DNA of 64,000 nucleotides, taken from Lepturacanthus savala (taxonomy: Eukaryota; Chordata; Actinopteri; Scombriformes; Trichiuridae). Below are positions 24,326 through 36,522 of this stretch, one piece after another. Made by a program: the position numbers and the translations under genes. Location: the NCBI GenBank assembly GCA_030544235.1, contig CM060464.1, positions 31,815,602 through 31,879,601 on the forward strand. The letters are read 5' to 3'. Within the stretch, counting starts at the first letter, position 1; every line of letters begins with the position of its first letter. The notes under the pieces are model-generated. The model was not told the DNA's origin and did no database searches. It saw nothing but the letters and a program-made list of their open reading frames with translations.

Positions 24326-24361
24326 ACACACACAATTTCTTTAAACAGAAAGTTTGGGTAA
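23330..24361 (+). pseudogene. Tc1/mariner DDE transposase, one nonsense codon
   Basis: It starts MGQKGDLSDFERGMVVGARR with paired helix-turn-helix regions (HTTISRVYREWSEKE; SERTVRRSLRQMGY). The first catalytic Asp is in TWSDESRF, the second in YFQQDNTPCH and the Glu in NPIEHLWD. I count 36 residues between the second Asp and the Glu, so DD36E and not the DD34E of classical Tc1. A TGA at 23933-23935 replaces the Trp codon present in the other copy, splitting the frame into 201 and 139 codons. The C-terminus runs into unrelated sequence. Confidence 0.85.
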
Positions 24362-24934
24362 TATCCCATGATAATTGGATTGGATAATATCCCACATGAA
24401 ATCTGGATCTTTTACACATCTTTTGATATAGTTCATTTTGTTAATATGGTTGAACGAGGAAAAGTCCAAAACATTTAGACCTCCTGAAGACGTAAGAGGC
24501 CGAATCTGCCAATCTGACCCTGAGATGAAGACAGACGTTCTGTCGATCATCAAAGGAGCTGGGCTATTAGCAGCTGAGGTGATGCCTCCTGGCTCCTCTC
24601 TCAGAAAATTATTAAAAGTTATTTTCTCAACTGAACAGCTTTAGGTTCTGCCCACATGTCCCAAATTGCCATCATCAGTGAAACATGTCTTCAGGGATCC
24701 TTGGCTGACTCCACTGTTGCAGTCCAGATCAAAATGTCAGTGCAGTGAAAAGGTAAAACGTAAAAGCTGGTGTTGCTTCATGTTTCTTGGATGAATTCCA
24801 GAAGGCGATTTGATTGAGACATCAATGCATTTGTAGTTTAATTTAATTTTTAGAGACCAAAACACTGAGCAGAATGAGGTTCATCTTTCTGCTGGATGAT
24901 AGTCTGTATAGTTTTCTTTTTATTTTATTGAAGC
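24326..24934 (+). other. Intronic DNA, unassigned
   Basis: An open frame at 24438-24644 (..RPPEDVRGRICQSDPEMKTD..) is not recognised and has no splice support. It could be a fragment of an older repeat. Nothing else is visible. Confidence 0.4.
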
Positions 24935-25241
24935 ACTCTGTTGCTACTCCTGTTAATGGATGACCACCAACACAATGATCTCATTAAATAATTGGAATAA
25001 ATGTTTGAGCTGCATTTTTTCAAACAGTGTTAATAACAGCATGAACTGTGTGGGTTTTATTTATTAATTTTATTTTTTGCTGGAGCGCTTTGTGTTATCA
25101 GTGTGTGTGGGTTGTTGTTTTCTGTATGACGGAGCCCCTAGCTAATAGTCCACCACCAACACACTGATCTAATTGAATAATTGAAATAAATATGGAGGCT
25201 GCATTTTTCACATTGTGCTAATTAATCAGCCTGAACATGAC
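24935..25241 (+). repeat. Tandem duplication, about 187-base period
   Basis: The block from about 24935 (GACCACCAACACAATGATCT, TAATTGGAATAAAT, GCTGCATTTTTTC) recurs from about 25122 (CCACCACCAACACACTGATC, TAATTGAAATAAAT, GCTGCATTTTTC) with mismatches. This is an old local duplication in the last slc36a1 intron. Confidence 0.7.
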
Positions 25242-28050
25242 CCAAGAATCAAAAGGCAAAATTGGTCTAATAAAGGAGTCTTTGGCAACACAAAACTAAC
25301 ACAGCTGCAGCTTTACACCTCCACCAGAAAAAGCAAATAATAAAACATCAGAAAGATCAATCTCTGGATTCTATGACTAAATATATTATTCAATTTGAAT
25401 TGGAAAATCCAGTCCTCAGTTCATCATGTCTGCCAGACACACGACACACTTCTGATGATGCATGATTTATTTATTTTTTTTTGGTCTGTGTATCTTTTGG
25501 AATATTGTTTGCTGCTTTACATTTCCACTGAGATCATCTAGAAAGTTTACTGTTGAATGACAGGAGAATATTGTTATTCCTGTAACTCCTTGAGATTTTC
25601 TATTTCTAGTTTTAAAGCTGTGATTTAAACGCACTCCTCTGCTTCTGTCACTACTCATCCTCTGCTGCCTGCTCATGACCGGTTTGTCGGTTTGTCTCGG
25701 GATCCGATGTGACCTTTTCTTGATCTTATCCAGGAAACATGATTGCTTCCTCTATGGCCTGTTTCCATTTTGCTCAAGATGTGTGGCAATTATTTCAAAT
25801 TCCTACTTTCAGAAGTGATTGATATGGATTTATTCATGAAACCAGGCAGAAAACATTCTTATTTATCATACTTTCCCCTACAGCCATACAATTTAGAGTA
25901 ATCATTTCACACAATTGGTGTCTTTGCAAAACAAGGTCTCCTACATTTGTTGTAAATTCACCCTGAAGGCCATGTGGTGCCTTCACACCATGCACAGAAG
26001 CCTCCCTGTTGCATCTTATTACCCTGCTCACGTATTCAAATCCAGGCAGCAGTTGAAAGCTAAATCTCTCTTATTTAATATCAGCACTGAGAGGTATGTT
26101 TTTGTACATCTGGGTACTTCACAGGCTTTACACACTGTCATAATAAATGAATATGTCCCTGTTTCTACTTGACATTTAATTTGAGCTCTTTGTTCCATGC
26201 AGTGAATGTACATTTATGTTGAGTTCAGTGTTACAATAACATGTTTGATTGATTGTTTTGTAAAATCTGGATCATCTACTTCTTTAAAGCCTGCGCCTGT
26301 AGCTTTTTATGTCTCTGTTTCTCTGCATTTAAACTTAACAGGTCTACAATTCTCAGTGTATTTTCAAAATTATATATTTTCAATCAAAAGTACAAACATA
26401 GTATTCACTGCTCTGTCAAGTACCTCATTGCAGCTCAAGACAACACAAGTTATTTTGTTAGTCACATAAATATTAATGAGCTTCTCTTGTAATTGGCTGA
26501 TTTCCACTTTGAAGACTTGGGTGTGATACTGGGGGCAGGTGAGCTGTGCTGGGAACCTCGACAGGTGGAGGAAGCTACTGTCTGACATCACAAAGTCAAA
26601 GAAATACAGACAAACCATGTAACTGTAACATTTCTAAATCCAGGCTTTAAGCAATTTCAGTTTCAGTCTCTGTGATTGATTTGACTTTTTTTTATAAAAC
26701 CTCTAAAACTTATCTAGAGTAAAAAAAAATACATTAGTTATTTGCATGATCTAGCCAGTACCTTTAAAGCCAGTTCTATCACAACCCTTCTCATACTTTT
26801 AGATAATTGTTAATTATTACATATTGCAGGGAAAGTTGAGAATAAACACAATTGATTATTTCCAAACAGCCATAAACTGTGATTGATGCTTTTGTTCAGC
26901 GTTTAACTAATGTGTTAAATAGGGTGCAAACAAGTTTGCTTTACTTGGCTTAAAATGTCATTATATAATATATAGTACATAATGTAGTATATTGAATTGA
27001 GGGATGTCAGCATGTCTGTGAATGTTAGTCCTCTGCTTCAAGGCATCAGACAAATATCAACTGATTTGAACTGCAGTTCAATTCGCTCAAAGTTATTGAC
27101 TGTAATTGATGGTACAGACATTAACCCAAGCAATACAAGTTCTGTTAAATATATGGTGTTGTCTTCTCTACTCATTAAAATAAAGATTCTAATAGTTAAG
27201 GAGTTTGTATAACTGTCTATAAAAATGAACGATCCCCAAACCTAGTGTTTAGGGAATATCTCCCACAATTGTGCATGTGATGTGTTTAGGGAATATTAGT
27301 AAATTTTGGTTTTGGGAAAGGTTTTAAGAATTCAAAATCTCAACAGCTGCAGCACCAGTTATTCATAATGAGTTGTGAATACTCAAAGCAAATTAAGATA
27401 ACTATTCATCATCAAACAGGGTCATTGATTAATTTGGTGCTGCACTGTGCTGCAGTGAAACGGTTAGACTGGGGCCATGTGTGTGGATATGTATTGGTCA
27501 TATGTATGCCTCACTAAGGCTTTCTGGTTAAATGAAGGTTAAATAAATAATCAGCATAGTCCAAATTGATTAGAGCCCCTTCACTAAAGTGTCATCTCTT
27601 GATTAAATAATTCCTCACACATGCTCATATGGGGGAAGTTGTACCGACCTGTATTTTTGTTTTGTTTTTTTCTCACAAACCATGAGGCACATCAAACCAA
27701 AGTGGTACTGTAACTCTGATGAGGGCACATCCTGTTTCCACTCAGCCAAAGTAATAAATTAATCTTCTAACACAACCTTAAGTTTGACATGTCAGACGTG
27801 TTTTAGGATAAAAGCAGGTGTGTTGGGGACAACAGTAAACAACTGTAATCTCATGTGCCTGTCATTCTATCTGTACCGCGGTCACACTGATCAGCCCTGC
27901 GTTACCAATATTTGTGTCCACAACTTCTTCTGGATTCTGGGTTTACTTCCACATTATGTGACCCATAGAGACTGATCAGTAGAGTCATGCTCCAGAATGC
28001 TCTGGGGCCTCCCATCATGTCCTGGGGCAATGAGAACAGAACACAAAGAT
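25242..28050 (+). other. Intronic DNA, no gene recognised
   Basis: AT-rich sequence. Open frames of 60-90 residues occur on both strands, but none shows a domain, codon bias or splice border that I can defend. Confidence 0.55.
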
Positions 28051-28059
28051 TTGTAATTA

Positions 28060-28200
28060 ACAGGGATGTCTATGGGCAAAATGTTTTTTGCGTAGCATGG
28101 GATTTTTTTTGTTGCAGTACCACAAGTGGCCACTGGGAAAATCAGTGTGCTGCTGAGAGACAGCACCATATCCAGTGGTGTGTCCCAAATAGCAGACCAA
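28060..28200 (+). repeat. Dispersed repeat, inverted relative to 49480-49615
   Basis: Shared blocks with the reverse complement of 49480-49615 include TCTATGGGCAAAATGTTTTT (there TCTATGGGAAAAATGTTTTT) and GTACCACAAGTGGCCACTGG (there GTACCACAACTGGCCACTGG). The family is not identified and no coding is visible. Confidence 0.75.
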
Positions 28201-29079
28201 CTTCAAATTTGAGACGGTAGTACTGTCCCAAACAAATACTGCCACAGCACACTTACCGGAAATTACTTGGCAGCTTCTTCTTCTACAGCTTTTAAAGACA
28301 ACATCTGACCATTGGAGCTCCGATCACTGACACTTGGTAGCTGAGCATTGTGTTTTACTGTTACACCGGTATCAGCTTCACCTGCTTCGATCTGTGTATT
28401 CTGCTTCTGCCACTAAGTAAAATCCGCTAATAGAGAAACTGAGGAAATAGGAAAGGAGAGAGAGGAATAATTTAGTCAGGGATCATAGCTCTTTATTTAA
28501 ATAATAAACTAGTCATAGTGATGTGACTTCATCAGTAAATTGCAGAGATTTCATACTGTTTGCTCTTGTGTCATCATTTATAGATTGATCATTAACAGAA
28601 ATATAACCTGTGGTAAGAAAACAGAGGTGTCCATGAAGAAAAATGTTTGGCCAACACTGAGCAACTATAGTCTAAGAGACTCCTGGAGCTGCCACCTTAT
28701 TGCGGTGGAGGGGTTTGCGTGTTCCAATGATCCCAGGAGCTATGTTGTCCAGGGCTTATGCCCCTGGTAGGGTCACCCATGGCAATCAGGTCCTGGGTGA
28801 GGGACCAGACGAAGTGCAGCTCAAAACCTCCTGATGATGAAGAAGAAGAAAATTGGGTCAGCGTTAACCCTGCCCGGGTGTTACCGGGGCCCCCCTCTGG
28901 AGCCAGGCCTGGGGGAGGGGCTCGGGTGCGAGCGCCTGGTGGCCGGGCCTTTGTCCACGGGGCCCAGTCGGGCTTAGCCCGGAGCGGTGACGTGGGCCCC
29001 CCTCCCCATGGACCCACCACCCGTGGGGGGAGCCACAGGGGGAGGATGCGGAGAGACGGGGACCCTGGCGGTCTGACCC

Positions 29080-29428
29080 CCAGCTGCAGAAACTGGCTCT
29101 GGGGACGTGGAATGTCACCTCTCTGGCAGGGAAGGAGCCTGAGCTGGTGCGCGAGGTCGAGAGGTACCGACTAGATATGGTCGGGCTCGCCTCGACGCAC
29201 AGTGTGGGCTCCGAAACCAGTTTCCTCGAGAGGGGCTCTGGAGTTGCCCCCGGTGAGAGGCGCAGAGCTGTGGTGGGAATGCTTGTTTCCCCCCTGCTCG
29301 GTGCCTGTACATTGGGGTTCACCCCGGTGGATGAGAGGGTAGCCTCCCTGCGCCTTCAGGTGGGGGGACGGGTCCTGACTGTCGTTTGTGCCTATGCACC
29401 GAATGACAGTTCAGAGTACCAGCTGTAA
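29080..29428 (+). pseudogene. LINE endonuclease N-terminal fragment
   Basis: The frame reads LGTWNVTSLAGKEPELVREV, then a globular stretch ending VLTVVCAYAPNDSSEYQ before a stop. The GTWNVTSL start and the VxCAYAPN strand are typical of APE-type LINE endonucleases. The later catalytic blocks (GDFN and the terminal SDH motif) are absent because of the deletion at about 29430. Confidence 0.75.
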
Positions 29429-29528
29429 GGTCGTCGGTGCCTGTCGTGGCGACAGTCCCCGAACCCGCTGGTAGACATCGGCGGTAAGGGATGCGGTCAA
29501 GCTGAAGAAGGAGTCCTACAGAACCTTC

Positions 29529-30641
29529 TTGGCCTGTGGGTCTCCTGAAGCAGCTGAGGGGTATCGGCGTGCTAAGCGGAACACAGCCTTGGTGGTTGCC
29601 GAGGCAAAAACTCGGGCGTGGGAGGAGTTCGGTGAGGCCATGGAGAAAGACTTTCGAACGGCTTCAAGGAAGTTCTGGACCACCATCTGGCGTCTCAGGA
29701 GGGGAAAGCGGCGCACTGTTGACACTGTGTTCAGTGGGGACGGGGTGCTGCTGACCTTGAATCGGGACATCCTGGATCGGTGGGGGGAATACTTCGAAGA
29801 CCTCAATCCCACCAGCACGTCTTCTGTTGAAGAGGCAGAGTCTGGGGGACCAGTGGTGGACTCACCTATCTCTGGGGCTGAGATTGCCGAGGTAGTCAAA
29901 AAGCTCCTCGGCGGCAAGGCCCCGGGGGTGGATGAGATTCGCCCTGAGTTCCTCAAGGCTCTGGATGTTGTAGGGCTGTCTTGGTTGACACGTCTCTACA
30001 ACATTGCATGGACATCGGGAGCAGTGCCCCTGGACTGGCAGACTGGGGTGGTGGTTCCCCTCCATAAAAAGGGGGACCAGTAGGGTGTGTTCCAACTATA
30101 GAGGGATCACACTCCTCAGCCTCCCTGGGAAAGTCTATTCGGGGGTACTGGAGAGGAAGGTCCATAAGATAGTCGAACATCGGATTCAGGAGGAGCAGTG
30201 TGGTTTTCACCTGGTTGTGGAACTGTGGACCAGCTCTATACCTTTAGCAGGGTGCTCGAGGGTGCGTTCGCCCAACCAGTCTACATGTGTTTTGTGGATC
30301 TGGAGAAGGCGTTCGACCGTGTCCCTCGGGCAGTCCTGTGGGGGGTGTTCCAGGAGTATGGGGTCGCGGACCCGTTGACATGGGCTATCCGGTCCCTGTA
30401 CGCTCGGTGCCAGAGCTTGGTCCGCATTGCCGGTAATGAGTCAAATTTGTTTCCAGTGGGGGTTGGCCTCCGTCAGGGCTGCCCTTTGTCACCGATTCTG
30501 TTCATAACTTTTATGGACAGAATTTCTAGGCGCAGCCAGGGCATTGAGGGGCTGCGGTTTGGTGGCCTCAGGATTGGGTCGCTGCTATTTACGGATGATC
30601 TGGTCCTGTTGGCTTCATCGAACCGTGACCTTCAGCTCTGA
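29529..30641 (+). pseudogene. LINE reverse transcriptase, broken
   Basis: The first segment (29529-30083) carries KKLLGGKAPGVDEIRPEFLK and WQTGVVVPLHKKGDQ, RT motifs 0-1. The frame then shifts (VCSNYRGITLLSLPGK in the 30004 frame) and shifts again to 30198-30641 with FVDLEKAFDRVPRAVLW, VGLRQGCPLSPILF and the catalytic box. The box reads FTDDLVLLAS, so the usual Ala of FADD is Thr, while both Asp are kept. A TGA at 30639-30641 interrupts the downstream LERFSAECEAAGMRISTSKS block. Confidence 0.85.
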
Positions 30642-31589
30642 CTGGAGCGGTTCTCAGCCGAGTGTGAAGCGGCTGGGATGAGAATCAGCACCTCCAAATC
30701 CGAGGCCATGGTTCTTGACCGGAAAAGGGTGGAGTGTCGACTCCGGGAAAAAAAGAAATTATTTTAAATTATAATTTAATTCAAGAAATCCTAACACAGA
30801 GCAAGAGAAATTATATTTTAGGGAACAGTCTTTGTGGTTTCAACAGTACAGTGACAAGCTCTTTAACAGATAAAGACATAATTTTTATCGACATCCAGCA
30901 CATTTAGCCTGTACACAAACAGGACTCATTTAATGAAAAGTGCGTTTTGTGTTTTCCAAAAATCTTGGAAAAGACACCTCGTCATGGTGTTTATGGTACC
31001 AATCTACTAATTAAATTGATCACAAGATACTTTCAGATCTGGTTTGGTGGATTAACAATATAATAACAAAATAAAGCAGAAAAATAAGTTTACTTAAACT
31101 ATTCACACAAGATCTATTTAAGAAATGTCTAAAACTGTTGACTGTGAGGAGAAAGTGGTTTAGATTCGCCGAACTGCTCCTTTTTCGGATGAGTTGAGAT
31201 TTTATTTTCTTGAGCGTCAACCAGGTTTAATCAATCTGCTGCTGCTTCTGGCATCCCACTGGGCAGATTCAGCCAGACTAATTAACATAGCCTATGCAGA
31301 CCTTGACTGTTCGCTCGCTGCTGGTCTCTGTAGGGGTTACAATAACCAAGCAACAAATTAGCCGTCTCTGGCTGTGCCGGATGAAAGCCAGCTCCTGTGC
31401 ACTCCAGCGGGAGGCGGCTCTTTCCTGTGGTGAAGAAACAAGACCGTAGGATGTCATCTAATACATCCCGGTTGACTGTGGAGAAAAGGAAACTATTCTC
31501 TACTAGACTTTGTTCCAGCGACAGAAGATCCCCACCACTGGCCTGTGCTTTGGGACAGAAGTAGAAGTTCAAGTTTACTATATCAATAC

Positions 31590-31790
31590 TATAACTCTTA
31601 AACCAAGACCAAAACACTACAAGACCACAGAGTATCAAGACCCAGACCAAGACAGTCCATGTCATGTAGTACTATCTCAAATACAAAAGTAATAGCAGTA
31701 AAGAAAACTGAAACGTGCAAAAATTAGGTCAAAGGAAGTATGTACACAAGACCAAAGATTGTCGAGGCTGTGACAAGACCAAGACCACAA
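31590..31790 (+). repeat. Degenerate AAGACC-rich repeat
   Basis: Repeated AAGACCAAGACC-like units (CCAAGACC, ACAAGACCACAGAG, CCCAGACCAAGAC, GACCAAGACCACAA) are scattered over about 200 bases. This is low-complexity DNA. Confidence 0.6.
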
Positions 31791-32731
31791 AAAAGGGGTC
31801 TTGAGAACTACAGCTCTACTGTATACACACTGTAGATTTACATTTGATGTAAGTGAACAATTTCTGTTCACAGCTTCTCATCACAAACTGCTTTTAGACA
31901 AGATGTTCCAAACCTAACCAAACCATCACCTTATCTCTATCAAACATTCTTCACCGGTCTCCCTGTGGGGAGGCTCTTCATCATATTAAGACCCAGGAGG
32001 CTTATGGGATAGAAATGCAGAATTTTCTCTTTGGTCCTGTACAATTGGAGGTTATATGGCCAAATTGCCTTGCTCGCAGTCTTCCTTCTTGATCTCTCTC
32101 TCTCTGGGGAAGGGCCTTTTAGCTGCAGCTTGCAGTTTACATGCGTGCCTCTCTCCGTCTCCTCTCGCCGTCCTCCTTCACGGCTGCCTTGTTTGATGGC
32201 TCAGAAAGCTTCAGATGTACTTTAGAAGAGCACCCTTCAACGGCAACGGCCTTTTCCTAAAAGTGACAGGTTTCCTCTCTGTGAGTGTGTGGCAGGGCTG
32301 TATGCCTTTGCCACACACATTCACATATGAATGCTTGACCTTGCTGCTGCACCATAGGTTAATTTGACAGGCTTTGTGAACACGCATCAGCAAGCAATTG
32401 ATTATGGTTCAAAGAGTCTTTTATCACCCGTTGGTAACGGGTGTTTGACACACGGGGAACAGCAGACCTGTCCTCCACTCAACGCAGATACGATGGAAAT
32501 GGATGTGAAGAGCGTAATGTGACAGCAAGACAAAAACACCTCGGTGGCGGGCCGGGACACTTGTTTAGACTAACGGCTGCCTGCCACTGTTTATGCCTGT
32601 CACTGCAGCAACCAGTGAAGGTGATTCAGGTCCCCAGTGACCATAGGTGTCTCTGCTCCCATCTGACATCTGGACAACAACCCACACATCACAGCTGTAG
32701 GGTCTTTTATCGGGTCTCTGCTCCTTTCTTA

Positions 32732-32736
<5 letters not shown>

Positions 32737-32812
<76 letters not shown>
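32737..32812 (+). repeat. (CT)n microsatellite
   Basis: About 38 uninterrupted CT units in the last slc36a1 intron, about 1 kb upstream of the final acceptor. Confidence 0.97.
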
Positions 32813-32814
<2 letters not shown>

Positions 32815-33355
32815 ACTCCTTTTCCCTCCTTTTTTCCCAGAGTGCAGTTCACCTCATTTCTCACCTTTTTTTCCCATCTTGTCATCTGGACCTTCTCTGT
32901 CCTCTGTTATCTATTAGTTTAGATTTTCTATTATTCCTGTGCAGTAGAGTAGATTAAAATGAAGAAATTGTCCTTGACTCATTTCCTCGCCTTACACTTC
33001 TGTTCCCATCATCATTCTTGTCTAATGGATTGGTAAAGTCTTCTAAGACAGATTGAATTCCTAAAAGAGCAACCAGAGGCCAAAGGTTTTTAGCTCCAAG
33101 ATCATTGATGACAAACAGCTGTAACCGTTTGTGTTTAAATTTAACAGAAATGTAAATGTCATATTTAGTTATCAAAGTCTTGAGATTTTTGGTCCAAACT
33201 AACCGACTGGGTGGACTAAAGTGTTTATTAAGCTGTTTTCTTCTCGATTTCTTTATTGATCAAAGTTACAAACTTCAAAATTTTGCACTTTTTAAAGATA
33301 TAAATTTGTGTTTTTAAGAATCAAACATCATCTCAATCTAAAAAAACAAAAAAAA

Positions 33356-33604
33356 GAGGAAAAACTTATGATAAAAACATGTCCAGGCACTAAAGGAGGT
33401 TTGCAAAATATAAAAGCCTTCAATAAAATGAAATCATTAAAAATCTATTAAAAATACATCAACATATCAGATCATGCCTTCTGCACCCTGAAGAAGGCAT
33501 GTCAATGGATTTAAGCCCATTGAATTAAAGGCCTTTATATTTTCTTAAACCTTGAGTGCCTGGATGAGAATTTCTTATGTTTTTAGTCATAAGTTTTTCT
33601 CCTC
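33356..33604. repeat. Long imperfect inverted repeat (foldback element)
   Basis: The left arm (33356-33420; GAGGAAAAACTTATG, CCAGGCACTAAAGGAGG, ATATAAAAGCCTT) is matched in reverse complement by the right arm (33528-33604; AAGGCCTTTATATTTT, GAGTGCCTGG, CATAAGTTTTTCTCCTC). The loop is about 107 bases and contains CCTGAAGAAGGCATGTC. This resembles a foldback MITE; no coding. It lies about 250 bases before the last exon. Confidence 0.75.
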
Positions 33605-33853
33605 TATTTGAATATTAGATCTCACTTTAAACGATAATAAAATAAACTTAAATAAACACTTAAAGGAGTGAAATGGACTCTGAGGCAGTGAGTTACAGGA
33701 GTGAAGTCGTTTTTAAGCAGACTTTCCCTTCAGCAGCACAGTTTGAGTGTGTTTTATTTGAAGCTGTGATGAATGCTTAAAACAGTCTGTCTCGATATGC
33801 AAAAAAAAGCCTCATTTCATCCCTGAAATTAAGTCTCTTCATCTGTCTTCCAG

Positions 33854-34131
33854 GTGCCCTCGCCATCCTGATCCCAGAGCTCGACCTCGTCATCTCACTG
33901 GTCGGCTCCATCAGCAGCAGTTTCCTGGCTCTGATATTCCCGCCCATCCTGCAGATCGTAACGTTCCACAGCGAGGGCCTGTCGCCGCTTGTCACCGCCA
34001 AGAACGTGGTTATCAGCTTCATCGGGCTGGTCGGCTTCCTCACAGGAACCTACATTGCCATAGTGGAAATCATCGCCCGCAACGTGCAGAAACACGAAGA
34101 GACGTTCTCCTCCTCCTATCTCGTCCAGTAA
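33854..34131 (+). CDS. slc36a1: slc36a1-like last coding exon
   Basis: The acceptor is GTCTTCCAG. Two bases complete the Cys codon split across the 21.6-kb intron. The exon reads ALAILIPELDLVISLVGSIS, SSFLALIFPPILQIVTFHSE, GLSPLVTAKNVVISFIGLVG, FLTGTYIAIVEII and ends with TAA at 34129-34131. IPxLDLVISLVGSxSSS and TFxSEGxSPL are SLC36A1-type blocks (human A4 differs in the second). The C-tail (..KHEETFSSSYLVQ) differs from mammalian SLC36A1. Frame and length agree with the six upstream exons. Confidence 0.96.
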
Positions 34132-36433
34132 TGGAGCAAATTGACTGTCACAAACCATTTTAGGGCACATTTTTTAATGTTTTTCCTTCACGTCTTTAAT
34201 TCTTTGCTGTTGAGAACAGCATTTGGATTAATCCGTCCAAATTTTAGCAGTTTGCAGCTGTACGAATTCGTGGTACTCTGTGTCATGTTTGGTTATCTAA
34301 TACACCAGTGTCCTGCAGCGTCCCTCATTGTCCTACAGGTCCCTCAGTGTCCTGCAACATTTGTCAAACAAGCCCACTGGCATCACATCTAATCCAGCAA
34401 ATTAGTGCAATGTAACATAGTCATAACGGTAAAATAATTCCTTAGCTAAATAATTCCTTCAGAAGCCAATATTAAGAGAATAGCGGGTATGTTTTAGAAA
34501 TAATTTATCATTTTGACAGCCTGAATATATTGATGTTTATGTTTTAGTCAAAGATTCAAACTACCTCACGAACTGGTAACATTTGATCCTTTGAACATTT
34601 TTAACATCTGGATTAGAAGCTGTTGCTCTTCACTTTTAAACCTATGTGTCAAACCGCTCCTCGTTTAGAGCTTTTTTAGTTTCACCTAATTTTACCTCTT
34701 TTTTTTTTTTTTGCACTTTGATTTATGCCTTATTCAGTGAAACGTTGCACTATTTTGACATAGATGACACAAACATTACACAAACCTCCAAACTAAAATA
34801 AAAACAGATCTTTGAGGGATTTTCTAACAAAACCTACAACAAAACAGGGTTGGGTATCAAAATCTTAAAAGCTCTGATTTAGAACGACTTGCAGTTATTA
34901 TGGTTCTTGAGAAATTGTGCTTTTCATTTTCACTTATCAAATCCTGACAGTGAGTCTGTGATATGATCTGCTGCCCTTCTATCTACATCACTGCTAACAT
35001 GTGCATCGCAGTACATGTGCAGCTTTTAAAACACGTATAAGAACTGCTGTTCAGAAGGAGGAAAGCATGTTGCATTCACCAAAGAAAAAGAAATATGAGG
35101 CCTCATCTCATAATTATGACTCAGTGTCTCAAAATGTTTCTGTGTGCAGCAAAAAATATGCAGCAAACCGTTCATGAGAGCAATATCTCTACTGGAGAGA
35201 AGCTCCAACACCACATTAACATTAGTTATTGGTCATAACACCGCTGGTGACGGGTTCTACACAGTTTTATTGGATTTAGAAAGAGCACTGAAAAGGTTAA
35301 AACTAAAATAGTGAAATAAAAGAGCTGTACTAGGGGGGATTACATGTCCTCCAGAATGCCTGAGTATCCTGATAATCAGACTGAATGGTTATTTCCTTTC
35401 ATTATTTAATTTAGTTTTATTAGTGGAATAAAAAATCATATCTTTTATCTTCCATATCAAACGTAGATGGAAAAAGGTTCTGTCCTGTGAAATAGTGAGG
35501 ACTGATAACCATATCTAACTTTCGTCATATTTACTAAATCCAGTTTGTGTAATGATGAGATTTATTCTTGTAATCATAAGAAACTGGGTAAAACCCTTTG
35601 AGATACACATGTTGGAATCATGGAAAACCATTTCTCTTATTTTGGTGAACAGCTAATTTTATTGATTGTTTTTTAGTTTATTTTTATTTATTTATTTTTT
35701 ATTATATAATTATTTGTTTATTACAAATGTCCCTTTTCTTTTACCTTAACAGTTTATATTCTATGTGCAAATAAACTGACAAACCTTCAGGATTTAATAA
35801 GTAATTAATGAGCATGATCAGAATCATTAACTCATACCCAATCCTGGAATAAAAACTTTTTTAAACAGAACATCAAACAAAATTGAAAATTACTTAAGTG
35901 TTTTCATCTAGGAGCTCTTGTCTTTAAAACTTTTATTTTTTTGATCTGATTATTTTCTTATGTGGGTTTATGTTTAAATGTATTTACGAAATTAATGGTT
36001 GGGTATTTTCGATTTTTTTTTAATTCAAATGAGTATTTATAATATGTACGACTAACTTAAATTTCTGTTTGGGTTGAATATAATGTAAATGTGGATATTA
36101 CATGCAGAGCCGCACTGCAATGTACATGATGTACTACAAGTTTAAATCACAAGCTGTAGGTTATTATGTGATTACAAAGTTGCTGAAATGACCCCCATCT
36201 ATCTGCTTCAGTGGCAGAAAAAAAGCCAACATGTACCGTAGTTAATTCTGAAGCTTCTGTACTGTTGTGTGTCTTCAGTGTTTTTGTGGCAGTATAAAGA
36301 CTGATTTTTATTTTTACTTTTGGCTTGGTATGAAAGTAACTATGAGCCTTACATGTAAAGGATTGATAACTGCAGGTGGTTTGCATTACAGGCGAAGTTG
36401 TGTACAGTCTTTGTGTGTGTGTGTGTGTGTGTC

Positions 36434-36522
<89 letters not shown>

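Larger units (their letters stand above)
28690..30752 (+). mobile_element. LINE (non-LTR retrotransposon), deleted and frameshifted
   Basis: GC-rich DNA against AT-rich flanks. A 5' leader (GGGCTTATGCCCCTGGTAGG) is followed by an endonuclease start (about 29080-29428), an internal deletion near 29430, and reverse transcriptase (29529-30752) with two frameshifts and a stop. The 3' end is at about 30752 where similarity to RT C-terminal sequence stops before an A-rich run. The DLEKAFDRVPR motif is found in several fish LINE lineages; the clade is not assigned. Confidence 0.85.
30760..33355 (+). other. Distal part of the last intron, no exon recognised
   Basis: It holds a decayed AAGACC-rich tract (31590-31790) and a (CT)n microsatellite (32737-32812). 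The open frame at 31282-31665 on the - strand has a hydrophobic start but no family resemblance. No splice-supported exon was seen. Confidence 0.55.

Noticed and set aside
28758..29174. 138-codon GC-rich frame as a gene
   Set aside because: It is the 5' leader region of the LINE; GC-richness opens all frames.
34141..34392. Additional coding exon after the transporter stop
   Set aside because: The family C-terminus is complete at 34131 and no splice sites flank the frame.
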